From Apium graveolens (Eukaryota; Streptophyta; Magnoliopsida; Apiales; Apiaceae): 64,000 nt of DNA. Below the pieces are notes generated by a model. That model was not told the DNA's origin. It made no database searches and worked only from the letters and a program-made list of their open reading frames with translations. The position numbers and the translations under genes were made by a program. The number at the start of each line of letters is the position of its first letter. Within the stretch, counting starts at the first letter, position 1. The stretch covers positions 64,391,414 through 64,455,413 of the forward strand of contig NC_133653.1 in the NCBI RefSeq assembly GCF_009905375.1, written 5' to 3'. Shown here in pieces: positions 9,516 through 22,155 of this stretch.

Positions 9516-12500
9516 ATGGCACCAGTCATCAAAATCATGTCTCAAACTGGCTCTATCTATGAGAAGAACAATTTCACAGCTCTAGTGAACAAGGGGATTC
9601 AACAGTCTGGCGACTACCACAAAATGATGGATTTTGTGCAAGGCTGTAAGCTCAAATATGCCATGCTGGAGTCTCCCACTATCTACTATGAGGATGTGGA
9701 GGAAATATGGATGACTGCAGTGTACAACTCAACTGACAAGACCATCACTTTCACTATTAAAAGTAAGGAATTCTGTGTTAATAGTGACATTGTTAAAGCA
9801 TGCTATAGGATTCCTGATAATACTGTCTCTACTCCACACACAGACACTGATATTTTTAACATGTTAAACTCCATGGGTTATGCACTCACCATCTCTAAAT
9901 TAAGTGAAATTAGGATATTGGGTCTTAGGAAAGAATTGATTTCCTGTATGATGTAGTTATTAAAGTATTTTCTGGAAAAATTAGCAATTTTGATTCTATT
10001 AATATCTCTATGCTCAACATGCTTTACATGCTAGTAACTGATAAATACTTCAATTTTAGTGATCTAGTCTTCTTTGAGTTGGGGTTTAAGTTAGGAGAGC
10101 TTAATAAGAGGGGTAAGAGTGTTTATTATGCTAGATTTTTCATGATGCTTGCTAACCACCTCTTTGAGGACATTGTGCTTGAGAACCCAACCAACGAGTT
10201 AGATTGTTGGGTTCAAGAGAGAAGAATTATTGCAGATCTTAATAGAGCAGATCATCACAAAGAGGTTCCACTCTTCTACTTTCCTGTAATGGAGGCACCT
10301 CAGGTAAGTGAGGTAATTTCAATTGTCTCTACTCTTCCAACCTCAAACATTTCTTTGCATTCTAGTGTAGCAATGGCATCTGTATCAGACCACACAGATG
10401 CCTACCCAAGCTACCAAAACCAAAGTTTCAAAACCAAAGACAAAGAAAGCCCCCTCTGGTGTCTCTCAAAAGATGCCAGTTATAAAATCCTCTAAACAAA
10501 AAGAGGGGAGTGTGAAGGTGGGAAAGACAGGTGAGGGACAGGGTGAAAATCAAAGAAGCCCTAAGGATAAGGAGGGTGAGCATAGTGTACCCAAACCAAG
10601 TCATACCACAGTTTCCCAACAAACTGTGGTTGTTACTAAGGATAAAAGCTCAATTCTAGTTTCATCCTCCCAAAAGGATGTAACTATTGAAACAAGCTCT
10701 CAACCAGGAGCACAGAATAAAAGGGGTAGGGACACAAGTTCTAAACCTACACAAGAAAGAAAAAACTAAAACCCTTGGGGATGCACAGGGTACAAACACA
10801 GTGCAAACTGGAGCAAAAGACCCAGTCACTGCACCATCTCAAAGTCAAATTGATGTGACTCCAACAAATGTGGAGTCACAGCCAAAATCTGTACAAATTG
10901 AAACACCTCAAACACCAAATTCTCCTACACACTCTTTAGATGTTGACATGATTCACACATCACAGCAAAATTCTCCATATTTAACTCCGTTGGAGAAGCC
11001 AAAAATCCATACAAGTGAGCATCATCTTCTAGATGATTTGTTGACTCACTTGCCATTTCTTTCTGAGACTGTTGAGACACCTGTGCCAAAATTTTTATCA
11101 ATCTGTACAGAGTCCACAATAGTCTCCACTCCAAACTCATTCATTTCTACTCACTCGATGGATATTGTTCATCCGTTGAGTAGTGATTTTATCCCGACGG
11201 ATGTGCCTAACAGCAGTCATCCTTCGGATACTCAAATTACTAACCCGATGGATATTTCTCATCCGTCGGGTATCTCTGCACAACTCCAAAGTTCAACTAT
11301 AGTTACAAGTGCAGATGACTTTAGTAATTGTGCAATCACTATTAGGATTGAGGGAAGATAGTGACTTGAGTGAGACTCTGGGTTGCTCCCAGGAAAAAGG
11401 AGAGAAAAAGAGTGATCCAATGCAGTCCATTTCTTGAGGACTGGCAAAAGTGAGTGTGAGGAGTCCCACCTTAGATGGTAAAGGTGAGGGTGTGAGGGTG
11501 GGCAGCCAAGGTGAGACCTTGATGCAAGAAAAGAGAGATAATGAGAGAAATGCAGGTACAGGAGATATAAGGGTGAGTGTCATTGCAAGTGAGTTAATGA
11601 ATATCCAGGATGCTAACAGGGAGGAACTATTTCAGCAAAGTCAAGTTGTTGTAGATTCCACCACCTTGGATGCTGAGGCATTTACTCACCATGTTCCAGC
11701 ATACCAACTTCTAGCCGGACAGGGCAATGACAATGCAGAAAGGATGCTAAATTTGGTGCACACCACACAGTCCATGCAAAGAGCTAAGGATGCCATCGCA
11801 GCTTTGCCTTCAACAGTTGTTGATGTTGATTATGAGACTGGTGGTTCAGAAGAATTCTTTGGAGGTGAGGGTGGAGATTGTGAAGAAGAGCCATTGGACA
11901 TTGGGGAGAAGTAGGCCCTAGTTCCAGATCAGGTATGCCATCTTGGGCATTTTCAAAGCAATGTGATGAACACTATTTCAAGACAGCCTTGATTCAACTT
12001 ATACATCAGACACATTCTGCTCTTCAAACCACAACAAATAACAGCACCAAGAAGCTCCTTCAAGCACGCATTTCTTCTCTGCAACTACAACAAATCCAAG
12101 GTCTTCAACATACTCAGAATGTCACCACTATCAAAGGTGATATTGATCAAATGAAAAGGGACATTTCTGAAAGGTTAGACTCTAAACTTCCAGAAGTTAC
12201 AATGTTTGACATTAAGAGACAAATCAGGAAGAATTCTGATCTTTCCACAAAGATAGATGCCTTGAATACAAGAATGACAGTAATGGAAGCCTCTCTAACA
12301 GCAATTCATCTACACCAAGCACAACAAACAGACTTGCTTCAGAAACTGGTGGCTGTACAGACCTCCTCCTCTACACAACTTGCTGATAACAAAAAGGGGG
12401 AGAAAGAGAGTTCTAGGACTGAGGGGGAGCAAAAAGTGCTTAACATTCAAGTGAGTAAAGCAATTGCGCCAACAATTGCTTTCACAAAACCACCAGCTAA

Positions 12501-12790
12501 AGATAGCATTGATCTGATAAATGAAGCAGCAACCACTTTGAGAGCAGCTGAGAAGAAGCAGTTTAGTCCAATCAACTGGGAGAAAATTGATGAGGATATT
12601 CAAAAGAAATTTGGTGTAGCAAAGAAGCCAGAAAAATCAGTCACTCATCACTCTCAAGTCAGGAAAATCTCTGTGAATGATATGAGCATGAACTATCTAG
12701 AGAGAGGCCAGACATCCTGCATTAAATCCTCAAAGGCAGATCTAATCATGAAGCCAAAGGTGAACTACCCAAAATCTTCACTAAAGAACC
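9516..12790 (+). pseudogene. Element B ORF3 (env-position ORF), N-terminal and middle part
   Basis: Starts MAPVIKIMSQTGSIYEKNNF. Order: a globular N-terminal domain of about 250 residues; a long lysine/serine/threonine/proline-rich low-complexity part; a part with HPSS/HPSG-type peptides encoded by the regulatory-type modules (11155-11275); an acidic part; and a segment of heptad-like pattern (about 12130-12340) that looks like a coiled coil. Frame breaks are near 9930, 10480, 10765, 11360, 11430 and 11914. At 12790 the element C insertion cuts it; coding resumes at 20675. No signal peptide or membrane span is evident, so calling it an envelope protein would rest on position only. Function unknown. 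Confidence 0.7.
12786..12790 (+). other. Target-site duplication GAACC, left copy (element C)
   Basis: GAACC precedes the C 5' LTR and is repeated at 20670-20674 right after the C 3' LTR; the ORF3 coding of B continues across it. Confidence 0.92.
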
Positions 12791-13525
12791 TGTTGTGCAT
12801 ATGTTGTGTACTTGATGACTACTTCAACAAAACACATAAGTAGATTTTACTTAGTGAAATTATGTAGCACTCGACGGATAAGAATTATAGTCCCGACGGA
12901 TAACTCATTATAGTCCTGACGGATGATGACTTATTATCCATCGAGTGAATAGCTTATGTAATAATAAGTCTGTAGCACATTTCTGCATACACCTTTGTAT
13001 AGATTCTGTAGTAGCATATAAGTCATGTTGACTTTAACTAGATATGCAGAATAGGTTGATTAATTATACATAGATGATGTCTTTTAATTCTGCATAAATG
13101 AATTGAAGTCAAAGGCCAAAATAGCTACCGACGAATAATTAACAAAGCCATCTACGGATGATCAAATAGCTATCAATGGATAATCAATATAGCAGTTGAC
13201 GGATGATCAATAAAGCCATCAACAGATGATCATAAACTCGACGGATGATCATGTATTCAATGGATAAAGAATTCAAATATCTGTTGACAGTGACAACTAG
13301 TCACATGCGTCGAAGTGTATACAAATGGAATGAGGAAGCCTAATAACTGGGTAATAGAGAACAAAGTAGCAAAGTGTTAGACTCGATAGTTTTTATGATG
13401 ATCCTGTCTTTTGACTTTGTAATCTTGGTAATATATAAACCAAGAAGTAGCAAATAGAAACATAGATCTGAGATACAAAAAAGTGAGAAACATTTGTAAG
13501 CAGAATTATTAGCATTTCTCTATAT
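12791..13525 (+). repeat. Element C 5' LTR, 3'-truncated
   Basis: Begins TGTTGTGCATATG and follows the 3' LTR (19658 on) closely up to about 13521, where it passes directly into RT coding sequence. The missing part corresponds to about 20394-20669 of the 3' LTR. The inverted module pair is at 12868-12881 and 12934-12947. Confidence 0.88.
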
Positions 13526-13526
13526 A

Positions 13527-14395
13527 AAATTGATGCAAAGTAAGTATAAAATGAGTATGATGGGAGAACTAACTTACTTCCTTGGTTTACAAGTTAAGAA
13601 GTTAGTGATGGAATATTCATTAGTCAAACAAAATATATTTTTGATCTTTTAAAGAAGTTTGATCTAATGGATTGCACATCTGCAAAAACTCCCATGGCTA
13701 CTGCAACTAATAGCTAGTCTGTGGATATTTCAAGCTATAGAGGCATGGTTGGCTCACTTCTGTACTTAATAGCTAGTAGGCCAGATATAATGTTTGCTAC
13801 ATGTTTATGTGCTAGATTTCAGGCTGATCCTAGAGAATCTCACTTAATAGCTATTAAGAGAATTTTCAGATATCTCAAGGGAACACCAAACCTTGGTATT
13901 TGGTACCCTAGAGATTCTGGTTTTGATCTAACTGGTTATTCAGATGCAGATTATGTAGGTTGTAGAATTGATAGAAAGAGTACAACAGGAACCTGTCAAT
14001 TTCTAGGAAACAAGCTTGTGTCCTGGTTCATAAAAAGCAAAATTTAGTTTCTACCTCTACAGCTGAAGCTGAATATATTGCTGCTGGCAGTTGCTGTGCA
14101 CAGATTTTATGGATGAGAAATCAGTTGCTAGACTATGGTTTGTAAGTTGAGAGGATTCCTATTTTCAGTGATAACACAAGTGCAATTGCCATCACTGAAA
14201 ATCTAGTACAACATTCAGGGACAAAGCATATAGATATCAAGTACCATTTCATAAGGGAACATGTAATGAATGGTACTGTGGAACTACATTTTGTTCCCAG
14301 TGAGAAGCAGCTTGCAGATATCTTTACCAAGCCACTGGATGAATCCACCTTTTCAAAGTTGGTAAGTGAGTTAGGTATGCTTAATTACTCTTAAA
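13527..14395 (+). pseudogene. Element C RT end and RNase H remnant
   Basis: The fragment starts just after the RT active-site box (LMQSKYKMSMMGELTYFLG). It contains RNase H with SRPDIMFATCLCARF, GYSDADYVG and a STAEAEYIA segment. Frameshifts lie near 13602, 13710 and 14030, and a TAG falls at about 14046. The end is the conserved LADIFTKPL segment (about 14310-14336) and a TAA near 14392. The 5' part of RT was removed with the rest of the internal region. Confidence 0.82.
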
Positions 14396-14798
14396 TCTAT
14401 CTGAGTTAATTTTGCAAGTTGAAATGCAGCCAGAAATTTAATTGATTTTTCAGTCATGGATGAAATTTTGGCTAAGTCAAAATTTATATCTCGACGGATG
14501 ATCTTTATCCATCGAGTTTGATCATCCGTCGATATACTATTTGCTAATAAAAATCAATTACATTTCTGGAATATTTTATATCTCGACGGATAACCTTTTA
14601 TCCTCATCCTTCGAATTGTCTTAATCTCAGCCGTTAATTCCCTGTACATTATCCATCGAGTATACTTACAGTTTGTAAGCATTACACGACGGATGATGGG
14701 TGGAATTTTTACAGTTTATTTTTAAACGGCTATTTTAGGCAATTTCTATTGGTTACTTTATTTTACTTTATTATTTTTATCAGTTATTTTTAAGATAG
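14396..14798 (+). promoter_or_regulatory. Element C spacer with module cluster
   Basis: Modules at about 14491-14501, 14508-14516, 14524-14532, 14582-14592, 14606-14613, 14651-14660 and 14687-14695 in both orientations, collinear with the B spacer 9015-9395. No ORF is supported here. Confidence 0.6.
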
Positions 14799-14806
14799 TA
14801 TAAAAG
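14799..14806 (+). promoter_or_regulatory. Internal TATA box upstream of element C ORF3
   Basis: TATAAAAG lies 121 bp before the ORF3 ATG at 14920, followed by a CT-rich leader. Spacing is almost identical to B (120 bp). Confidence 0.6.
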
Positions 14807-14919
14807 CTTATTTCATTGCAATTGCTTTTCTTTTATCATTCTCAAATTCAACTGCTCTAATTTCATTCTCTCTCTCAAAGCACTTACTCTCTTTCTCTCT
14901 AAGCTCTTGCTCTCTAACA

Positions 14920-17900
14920 ATGGCACCTATTGTAAAGATTATATCTCAAACTGGGTTCATTTATGAGAAGAACAATTTCACCGCATTAATAAACAAGGGT
15001 ATTCAGCAATCAGATGACTATCACAAGATGATGGACTTTGTGAAGAATTGCAAGCTCAATTATGCCATGCTGGAATCACCCACAATCTTCTGTGAAGTTG
15101 TTGAAGAGATGTGGACCACTGCTACCTACAACTCTACAGATAAGACCATCACTCTAACCATTAAAGGTAAAAAATTCTGTATAAATAGTGATGTGATAAA
15201 GGCATGTTTCAAAATTCCTGATAACAATGTGACTTTACCACATAATGACACTGATATTATCAATATGCTTAATTCCATGCACTATGCACTTCCTACTTCT
15301 AAACTGAGTGATATTAGGAGAATGAGTCTTAGGAAGGAGTGGAGTTTCTTGTGTGATGTAGTTATAAAGGTTTTCTCATGAAAGATCAGTAATTTTGATT
15401 CAGTGAATATTTCCATGCTTAACATGCTATACATGCTAGTTACAGATAAATTTTATAATTTCAGTGACATTGTCTTGTTTGAGTTAGGTTTTAAATTAGG
15501 AGAGTTAAATAAAAGAGGTAAAAATGTGTATTATGCCAGATTTTTTATGTAACTAGCTAACCACCTCTGTGAAGAGATTGTGCTTGAGAACCCTAACAAA
15601 AAAATAGATTGTTGGGTTCAAGAGAGAAAGCTCATTGCAAATTTGAACAGGGCCAATCATCACAAGGATGTGCCAATGTTCTACTTTTCTGTAATGCAAG
15701 CACCTCAGGTAAGTGAGGTAAGTTCATCCATCCCTACAACTATTTTAACCTCCACAATTTCTTTGAGTTCAAGAGTAGCTATGGCAACTGTGTCAATGAC
15801 CAAACAGTTGCCTACCAAAGCTGCCAAACCTACTATTATTTCAAAATCCAAATTAAAGAAAGCCCCCTCTGGTATCTCCTAAAAGATGCCAGTAAAAAAA
15901 TCCACCAAAGCCAAATAGGGGAGTGTGAAGGAGGGTAAGTTAGGTGAGGGAAGGGGTGAACATAAAAGAAACCCCAAGAATAAGGTTGGAGAGTTGAGTG
16001 AATCCCAGCCTAGCCACACTGCAGTTTCCCAACAAACTGCAGTGCTTAAAAAGGACAAAAGCTCATTTCTAACTGCATCATCCCAAAAGGATGTAGTTAT
16101 TGAACAAAGCTCTCAACCAAGAGCACGGGCAAAGAGGGTTAGGGACACAAGCTCACCCCAAACTTATGCCAGAAAGAAGAAATCAAAAACATTTAAGGAT
16201 GCACAGGGTACACATAGTGCAAACTGGTGCAACAGACACAGTCACTGCACCTTCACAAATTCAGCTTGATGTGGCTCCAATAAATATGGAGTCACAGTCA
16301 AAATCTCTAGTTATAGAAGCACCTCAAACACCAAACTCACCAACAAATTCTCTGGATGTGGATATGATACACACATCAATTCCTGATTCCCCTTCTTTAA
16401 CTCTGTTGGGGAAGCCAAAATCTAGTGCAAGTGAGCATCATCTTTTAGATGATTTGTTGGCTCACTTGCCAATTCTTTCAGGAACTGTTGTGTCATCTGT
16501 GCCTAAAATATCTTCAATCAGCACAGAGTCAATAATAGTTTCTATTCCCACCTCATTCATTTCTACTCTCTCGATGGATATTGCTCATCCATCGAGTAGT
16601 GATTGTATCCGGACGGATAAGCCTAACAGCAGTTATCCGTCGGATAGCAAAACCACTCACTCGATGGATATCACTCATCCGTCGGGTATCTCTGTACAGC
16701 TTCAAACTTCAATTATTTCAAGTGCAGAAGATCTAGTGGTTGTACAATCACTCTTAGGATTGAGAGAGCAGAGTGTTTTGAGTGAGAGTCTGGGTTGCTC
16801 CCAGGAAAAAGGAGAGGAAATGAGTGAAAATCTGCAATCCATTTCTTCAGGATTCGCAAAAGAGAGTGAGAGGAGTCCCACCTTAGTAGGTGAAGGTGAG
16901 GGTGTGAGGGTGGGGAGCCAGGGTGAGACCCTGATGCAACAAAAGAGAGAACATGAGAGAAATGCAGGTACTGGAGCAATAAGGATGGATGTTATTGCTA
17001 GTGAGTTAATGAATGTCCGGGATGTAGACAGGGAAGGACTATCTCAGCATCCTAAAGCTGTTATAGATTCTACTTCTCTTGATGCTGAGGCATTTACTCG
17101 CCCTGTTCCAGCTTATCAAATTCTAGCTGAACGGGGCAATGACAATGTAGAAAGGATGCTCAATCTGGTGCATACCACCCAGTCTATGCAAAGGGCTAAG
17201 GATGTCATCACAGCTTTGCCTTCTACAGCTAGTGATGTGTACTATGAGACTGGGGGTTCAACTGATTTCTTTGGAGATGGGAGTGGGGATAGTGAAGATG
17301 AAGCAATGGACATAGGGGGAGAAGTAGGCTCAAGCTCAAGGTCAAGTATGCCATCATGGGCATTCTCAAAGAACTGTGATGAGCATTACTTCAAGACAAC
17401 CCTGATCCAGTTAATCAATCAGACAAATACTGCTCTTCAAACCACTACCAATGCAAGCACCAAGAAGCTCCTTCAGGCACATCTTGCCTCCCTGTAACTT
17501 CAGCAAATACAAGGCCTCCAGCATGCTAGAGATGTGGATTCTATGAAGGGTGATATTGAGGAGATGAAGAAGGCTATTTCAGACAGGATAAATTCTAAAC
17601 TTCCAGAAGCTACAATGCTTGACATCAAGAGGCAATTAAGGAAAAATTCTGATCTGTCAACCAAGATAGATGCCTTAGATACAAGAATGACAGCCATGGA
17701 AGCATCTTTGACTTCCATTCATCTCCATCAAGCCCAACAAACTAATCTACTTCAAAAACTGGTGGCAGCTCAAACTCCCTCCACAACTCAACTTGACGAT
17801 AACAAAAAGGGGGAGAAAGGGCCAAGTGAGGGGGAGAAGCTTCAGATACAAATCAGTAAAGTAATTGTGCCTTCAATTACTATCTCAAAGCCACCAGTCA

Positions 17901-19468
17901 CAGATGGTATAGATCTGATTCAAGCAGCAGCAGCCAACTTGAAAGTTGCTGAGAAAGAAAAGTTGAGTTTGGTCAACTGGGAGAAGATTGATGAGGAGAT
18001 ACAGAAAAAGTTTGAACTTGTCAAGGAGCTAGTTAAGTTAGCCATCCATAACTCTCAAGTCAAGCAAATTAGTGTGAATGAGATGAGCATGAACTATCAG
18101 GAAAGAGGACAATTTTCCTGCATCAAGTCTCCAAAGGCTGAAATGATTCTTAAACCAAGGGCAAACTACTCAAAATCATCTTTAAAGAACCCCTTGGACA
18201 CTGTGTATAAAACACCCAAGCCTGATAAGAAGAAGCTTTTGTCAAGATCAATTGTCTTCTATAAAGATCCAGCTGATTCAGTTTTAAAAAGGAGGATTGC
18301 TAAGATTTTCAAAAATGGGAAAGAAATTTGTGTGGTGGTTGGACACCCTCAATTTGCTCAAGCAAAGAGAGAAGAAAAAGCTAGATTAAAGCAGGAAAAG
18401 AAGCAGGATGCTCTAGATGCTAAAAAGGCTAAACAAAAGAGAGAGCAGATTGCTATCTTGGCCAAGCTACATGTTGTAAACTCATCACAACAAATTCCCT
18501 CTCAACCATCTGAAGCTCCTGAATCAAGGAAGCAAGTTGAAGAACTGAAGAAATCTCCAAGAAAGAAGCAATTGGCTAAGAGAACAAAAAGGAAACTAGA
18601 TATTGTTGACAAGGAATTGGAAGATCAATTTCCTAAGGAATCCACACCAACTACAACTCAAGCAACAAAGCCCTATGTGGTATTTGAAGACATAAGGGTG
18701 GTGGATCCCTACAGGAATATTCATGGTGAACCTATTGTGCCCAAGGATGAGCCAATAGAATGGGAGAACATACTAATTCTAGACTTCAATCTACCAATCC
18801 TTAGAAAGACAAAAAGTACAAAGTCAAGAGCAGTCAAGAAAGTGAAGTTGTCACCTCTCAAATCCAAATCTGTAGTTAAAGCTCAGCCCAAAGTCAATAA
18901 GGGAGACTACTTGTACTTGTGTGACATCAAAGAATTTTCTGATCTAAACCTCTATCTGGATGAACTAGATGAGGTGAGAGGAATTGATGCATACAGAAAC
19001 CTACCTGAAAGGTTAGTGTTCAAGTACAAAGGAGGAAAGGAGATTCAGTGGCCACTTCATAGGAAATTTCAAGAAAGCCAAGTTGTACTGATTAAAGTTT
19101 ATTCATCCTTCAAGAAGAACTTTGGGCTCAACATTACTGCAAGAAGATTGGTATTGAAGAAGATTGAAGAACTAAGGAGTGTTAGATCTAAAGATGCACT
19201 CCCAAAGACTCTAATCATCCCCTACACAGGGAGAAAAGTGCATCTAAGGCCCTACTGGCTGATGGAGTTCATTGATGACAAAGGTGTAAGAAGATTCTTC
19301 AGATTGGAAGACCAATTGAGTATCTCTAGCAATGAGACTCTTTTGGAAATGCAAGAAAAGTTGAATCTCTCAGAATCTGATTAATTAGAATTCCACAGGC
19401 AGCTCCAAAATCAGATTGAAGAAAATAACAGAAAGCTTGGAAGAAGATCCAGACATTCAAGGAACTAG
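14920..19468 (+). pseudogene. Element C ORF3 (env-position ORF), near full length with stops
   Basis: This is the most complete copy of the third ORF, about 1500 codons. Order: N-terminal globular domain (14920-15700), Lys/Ser/Pro-rich linker, module-encoded HPSS/HPSG peptides (about 16570-16690), acidic stretch (17230-17330), coiled-coil-like segment (about 17540-17760), a basic region (18180-18620) and a conserved C-terminal domain (about 18900-19370) with DLNLYLDEL, GIDAYRNLPERLVFKY and RRFFRLEDQLSISSNETL. Breaks: stops at 15379, 15549, 15880 and 15916, a frameshift near 16230, a stop at 17495 and a TAA at 19382 in place of a glutamate codon. I see no signal peptide or transmembrane segment. 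Biochemical role unknown; position matches the env-like ORF of sireviruses. Confidence 0.72.
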
Positions 19469-19657
19469 ATAAATCTGCTCAGGCTAGAGGAGCATCTTGA
19501 AAATAATTGTGAGCTAAACTTTGTACATTTTGATTAATTGAAGCACTTTTCAGTATTATCTACTTTCTTTTAAAGTTGTATGTTTAGGGTGTTTTGTTAT
19601 CATCAAGTATCTCTTAATTTATGGCTACAATTCCAGTAGACATAAATTGGGGGAGAT
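19469..19657 (+). promoter_or_regulatory. Element C 3' untranslated region and polypurine tract
   Basis: A short non-coding stretch ends in GGGGGAGA at 19649-19656, one base before the 3' LTR. Purine runs of this kind prime plus-strand DNA synthesis. B and A have the same tract and spacing. Confidence 0.8.
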
Positions 19658-20669
19658 TGTTGTGCATATGTTGTGTACTTGATGATTACTTAAACAAAAC
19701 ACCTAAGTAGATTTTACTTAATGAAATAATGTAGCACTCGACGGATAAGAATTATAGTCCCGACGGATAACTCATTATAGTCCCGATGGATGATGACTTA
19801 TTATCCATCGAGTGAGTAGCTTATGTAATAATAAGTCTGTAGCACATTTCTGCATACACCTTTGTATAGATCCTGTAGTAACATATAAGTCATGTTGACT
19901 TTAACTAGATATGCAGAATAGGTTGATTAATTGTACATAGATGATGTCTTGTAATTCTGCATAAATAAATTAAAGTCAAGTGCCAAAATAGCTACCGACG
20001 GATAATTAACAAAGCCATCGACGGATGATCAAATAGCTATCAACGGATAATCAATATAGCAGTCGACGGATGATCAATAAAGCCATCAACGGATGATCAT
20101 AAACTCAACGGATGATCATGTATTCAATGGATAAAGAATTTAAATATCCGTTGACAGTGACAACTAGTTACATGCGTCGAAGTGTATGCAAATGGAATGA
20201 GGAAGCCTAATAACTGGGTAATAGAGAACAAAGTGGCAAAGTGTTAGACTCGATAGTTTTTATGATGATCCTGTCTTTTGACTTTGTAATCTTGGTAATA
20301 TATAAACCAAGAAGTAGCAAATAGAAACATAGATCTGATATACAAAAAAGTGAGAAACATTTGTAAGCAGAATTATTAGCATTTCTCTGTATTCATTTGT
20401 AAGCAGCTGTGAGCATTCTTGCACACAGAGTTCTCTTGATATATATTATATATCTCTGGTGGAATCATTTGAATCCACCAGAAAGTTTTTTAAAGACTCT
20501 TATTTTTAATTACTTGTGTTTTGATTCACTTAAGTTTTTATTCCGCATTGTGCTAATCAATACACTTATATTTATATTTGAGTTTGAACATTTTATTTCA
20601 AGAAAAAGTTTCAAGAATTCCATTCAACCCCCCTTCTGTAATTCTTGTCACATTGTTAAGGGACTAACA
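19658..20669 (+). repeat. Element C 3' LTR (1012 bp)
   Basis: TGTTGTGCATATG to GGGACTAACA. It holds the U3 inverted module pair near 19735-19815, a second array with 22-24 bp spacing (about 19990-20140), a TATA box near 20298-20306 and the end shared with B and D (CAACCCCCCTTCTGTAATTC). It is directly followed by GAACC. Confidence 0.9.
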
Positions 20670-20674
20670 GAACC

Positions 20675-21948
20675 CTTTGGACATAGTGTATGAGACACCA
20701 AAGCCTGATGAGAAGAAGCTGTTGGCCAGGTCTATAGTATTCTACAAAGATCCTGCAGATTCAGTTCTAAAAAGGAGAATTGCCAAGATTTTCAGAAATG
20801 GTAAGGAAATTTATGTGGTGGCTGGACACCCTCAATTTGTTGAAGCAAAAAGGGAAGAAAAGGTAAGAGTGAAGCAAGAAAAGAAGCAAGCTACTCTAGA
20901 TGTTAAAAAGCTCAAAAAAAAGGAGCAAGCTGCTATCTTGGCCAAGTTGCAAGCTGTAAAACCCACACAATAAATTTCTGCACAACCATCTGTAATTGCT
21001 GAATCTCAAGATCAAGTAGTGCAAGATGAACCTCCACAGACAAAGAAACCAAGGTACAAGCAAAGAATCAAGAGAAAATTGGATTTCAGTGATGGGGAGA
21101 TGGAAGAATACTTTCCCAACGAGTCTACTTCTACAACAACTCAAACATCCATGCCCTCTGTGGCACATGAAGAATTCAAGATAGATCCATCCAAGAATTT
21201 CCATGGTGAACGTATCATTCCAAAGGATGAGCCAATAGAATGGGATAGTCTACCAATTCCTGAACTCAATCTACCTCACTTCATGAAGCCAAAGAAAACA
21301 AAGACCAGAGCAGTCAAGAAAGTGAAGCCTTCAACTCTCAGATCCAAGTCCCTAACCAAAGCTCAAACCAAAGTCAACAAGGGAGATATCATGTACATCT
21401 GTGACATCAAGGAATTCTCTGATCTAAACCTCTATCTAGATGAATTGGAAGAAGTTAGAGGGATTGATGCTTACAGGAATTTACCTGAAAGGCTAGTATT
21501 CAAGTACAAGACAGGAAAAGAGATAACATGGCCACTTTACAGGATTCTACAAGAGAGCCAATCTATACTGATAAAAGTTTATTCATCCTTCAAGAAAAAC
21601 TTTGGATTCAATCTGACAGCTAGAAGACTAGTTCTAAAGAAGATTGAAGAACTAAGGAGTATTAGAGCCAAAGATGCACTCCCAAAGAATTTAACTATTC
21701 CTTACACATGAAGTAGAGTACATCTAAGGCCCCACTAGATGATGGAATTCATGGACAATAAGGGAGTTAGAAGATTCTTCAGACTAGAGGACCAGCTGAG
21801 CATCTCTAGCAATGAGACTCTACTGGAAATGCAAGAAATGCTAGATCTTTCAGAAGCTGATGAACTTGAATTCCACAGACAGCTCCAAAATCAGATAGAA
21901 GGGAATAACAGGAAGCTTGGAAAGAAATCCAGACCATCAAGGAAATAG
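20675..21948 (+). pseudogene. Element B ORF3, C-terminal part
   Basis: Continuation of 9516-12790 after the C insertion. It encodes a basic lysine-rich segment and the conserved C-terminal domain (about 21380-21930: DLNLYLDELEEVRGIDAY, ERLVFKYK, RRFFRLEDQLSISSNETL), ending at the TAG at 21946-21948. A TAA near 20971 and stops near 21709 and 21736 break it. Strong similarity to element C 18190-19468 shows that the C-terminal domain is the best conserved part of this protein. Confidence 0.75.
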
Positions 21949-22155
21949 ATCAATCTGCTCAGGCTAGAGGAGCACCTTGAAAATGACTGTGAGCAAATCT
22001 TTGTACACTTTGTATTGTAAATTCTTCAGTGAATTTAGCAGCACTTTTTAGTTTTATCTACTACCTTTTGAATTTGTATTTTTAGGGTGTTTTGTTATCA
22101 TAAAGTGTCTCTTAATTTATGACTACAATTCTAGTAGGCATAAATTGGGGGAGAT
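21949..22155 (+). promoter_or_regulatory. Element B 3' untranslated region with polypurine tract
   Basis: Non-coding sequence ends in GGGGGAGA (22147-22154), one base before the 3' LTR. It matches the tract of C at 19649. Confidence 0.82.

Larger units (their letters stand above)
12791..20669 (+). mobile_element. Element C: internally deleted sirevirus nested in ORF3 of B
   Basis: 7879 bp between GAACC duplications. C is a sister subfamily of B: LTR ends, modules, RNase H and ORF3 are all alignable by eye. Content: truncated 5' LTR (12791 to about 13525), RT end and RNase H (about 13527-14395), spacer, ORF3 (14920-19468), polypurine tract (19649-19656), full 3' LTR (19658-20669). The end of the 5' LTR, primer site, gag, protease, integrase and most of RT are gone in one step, so this copy depends on other elements for any mobility. 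Confidence 0.92.
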
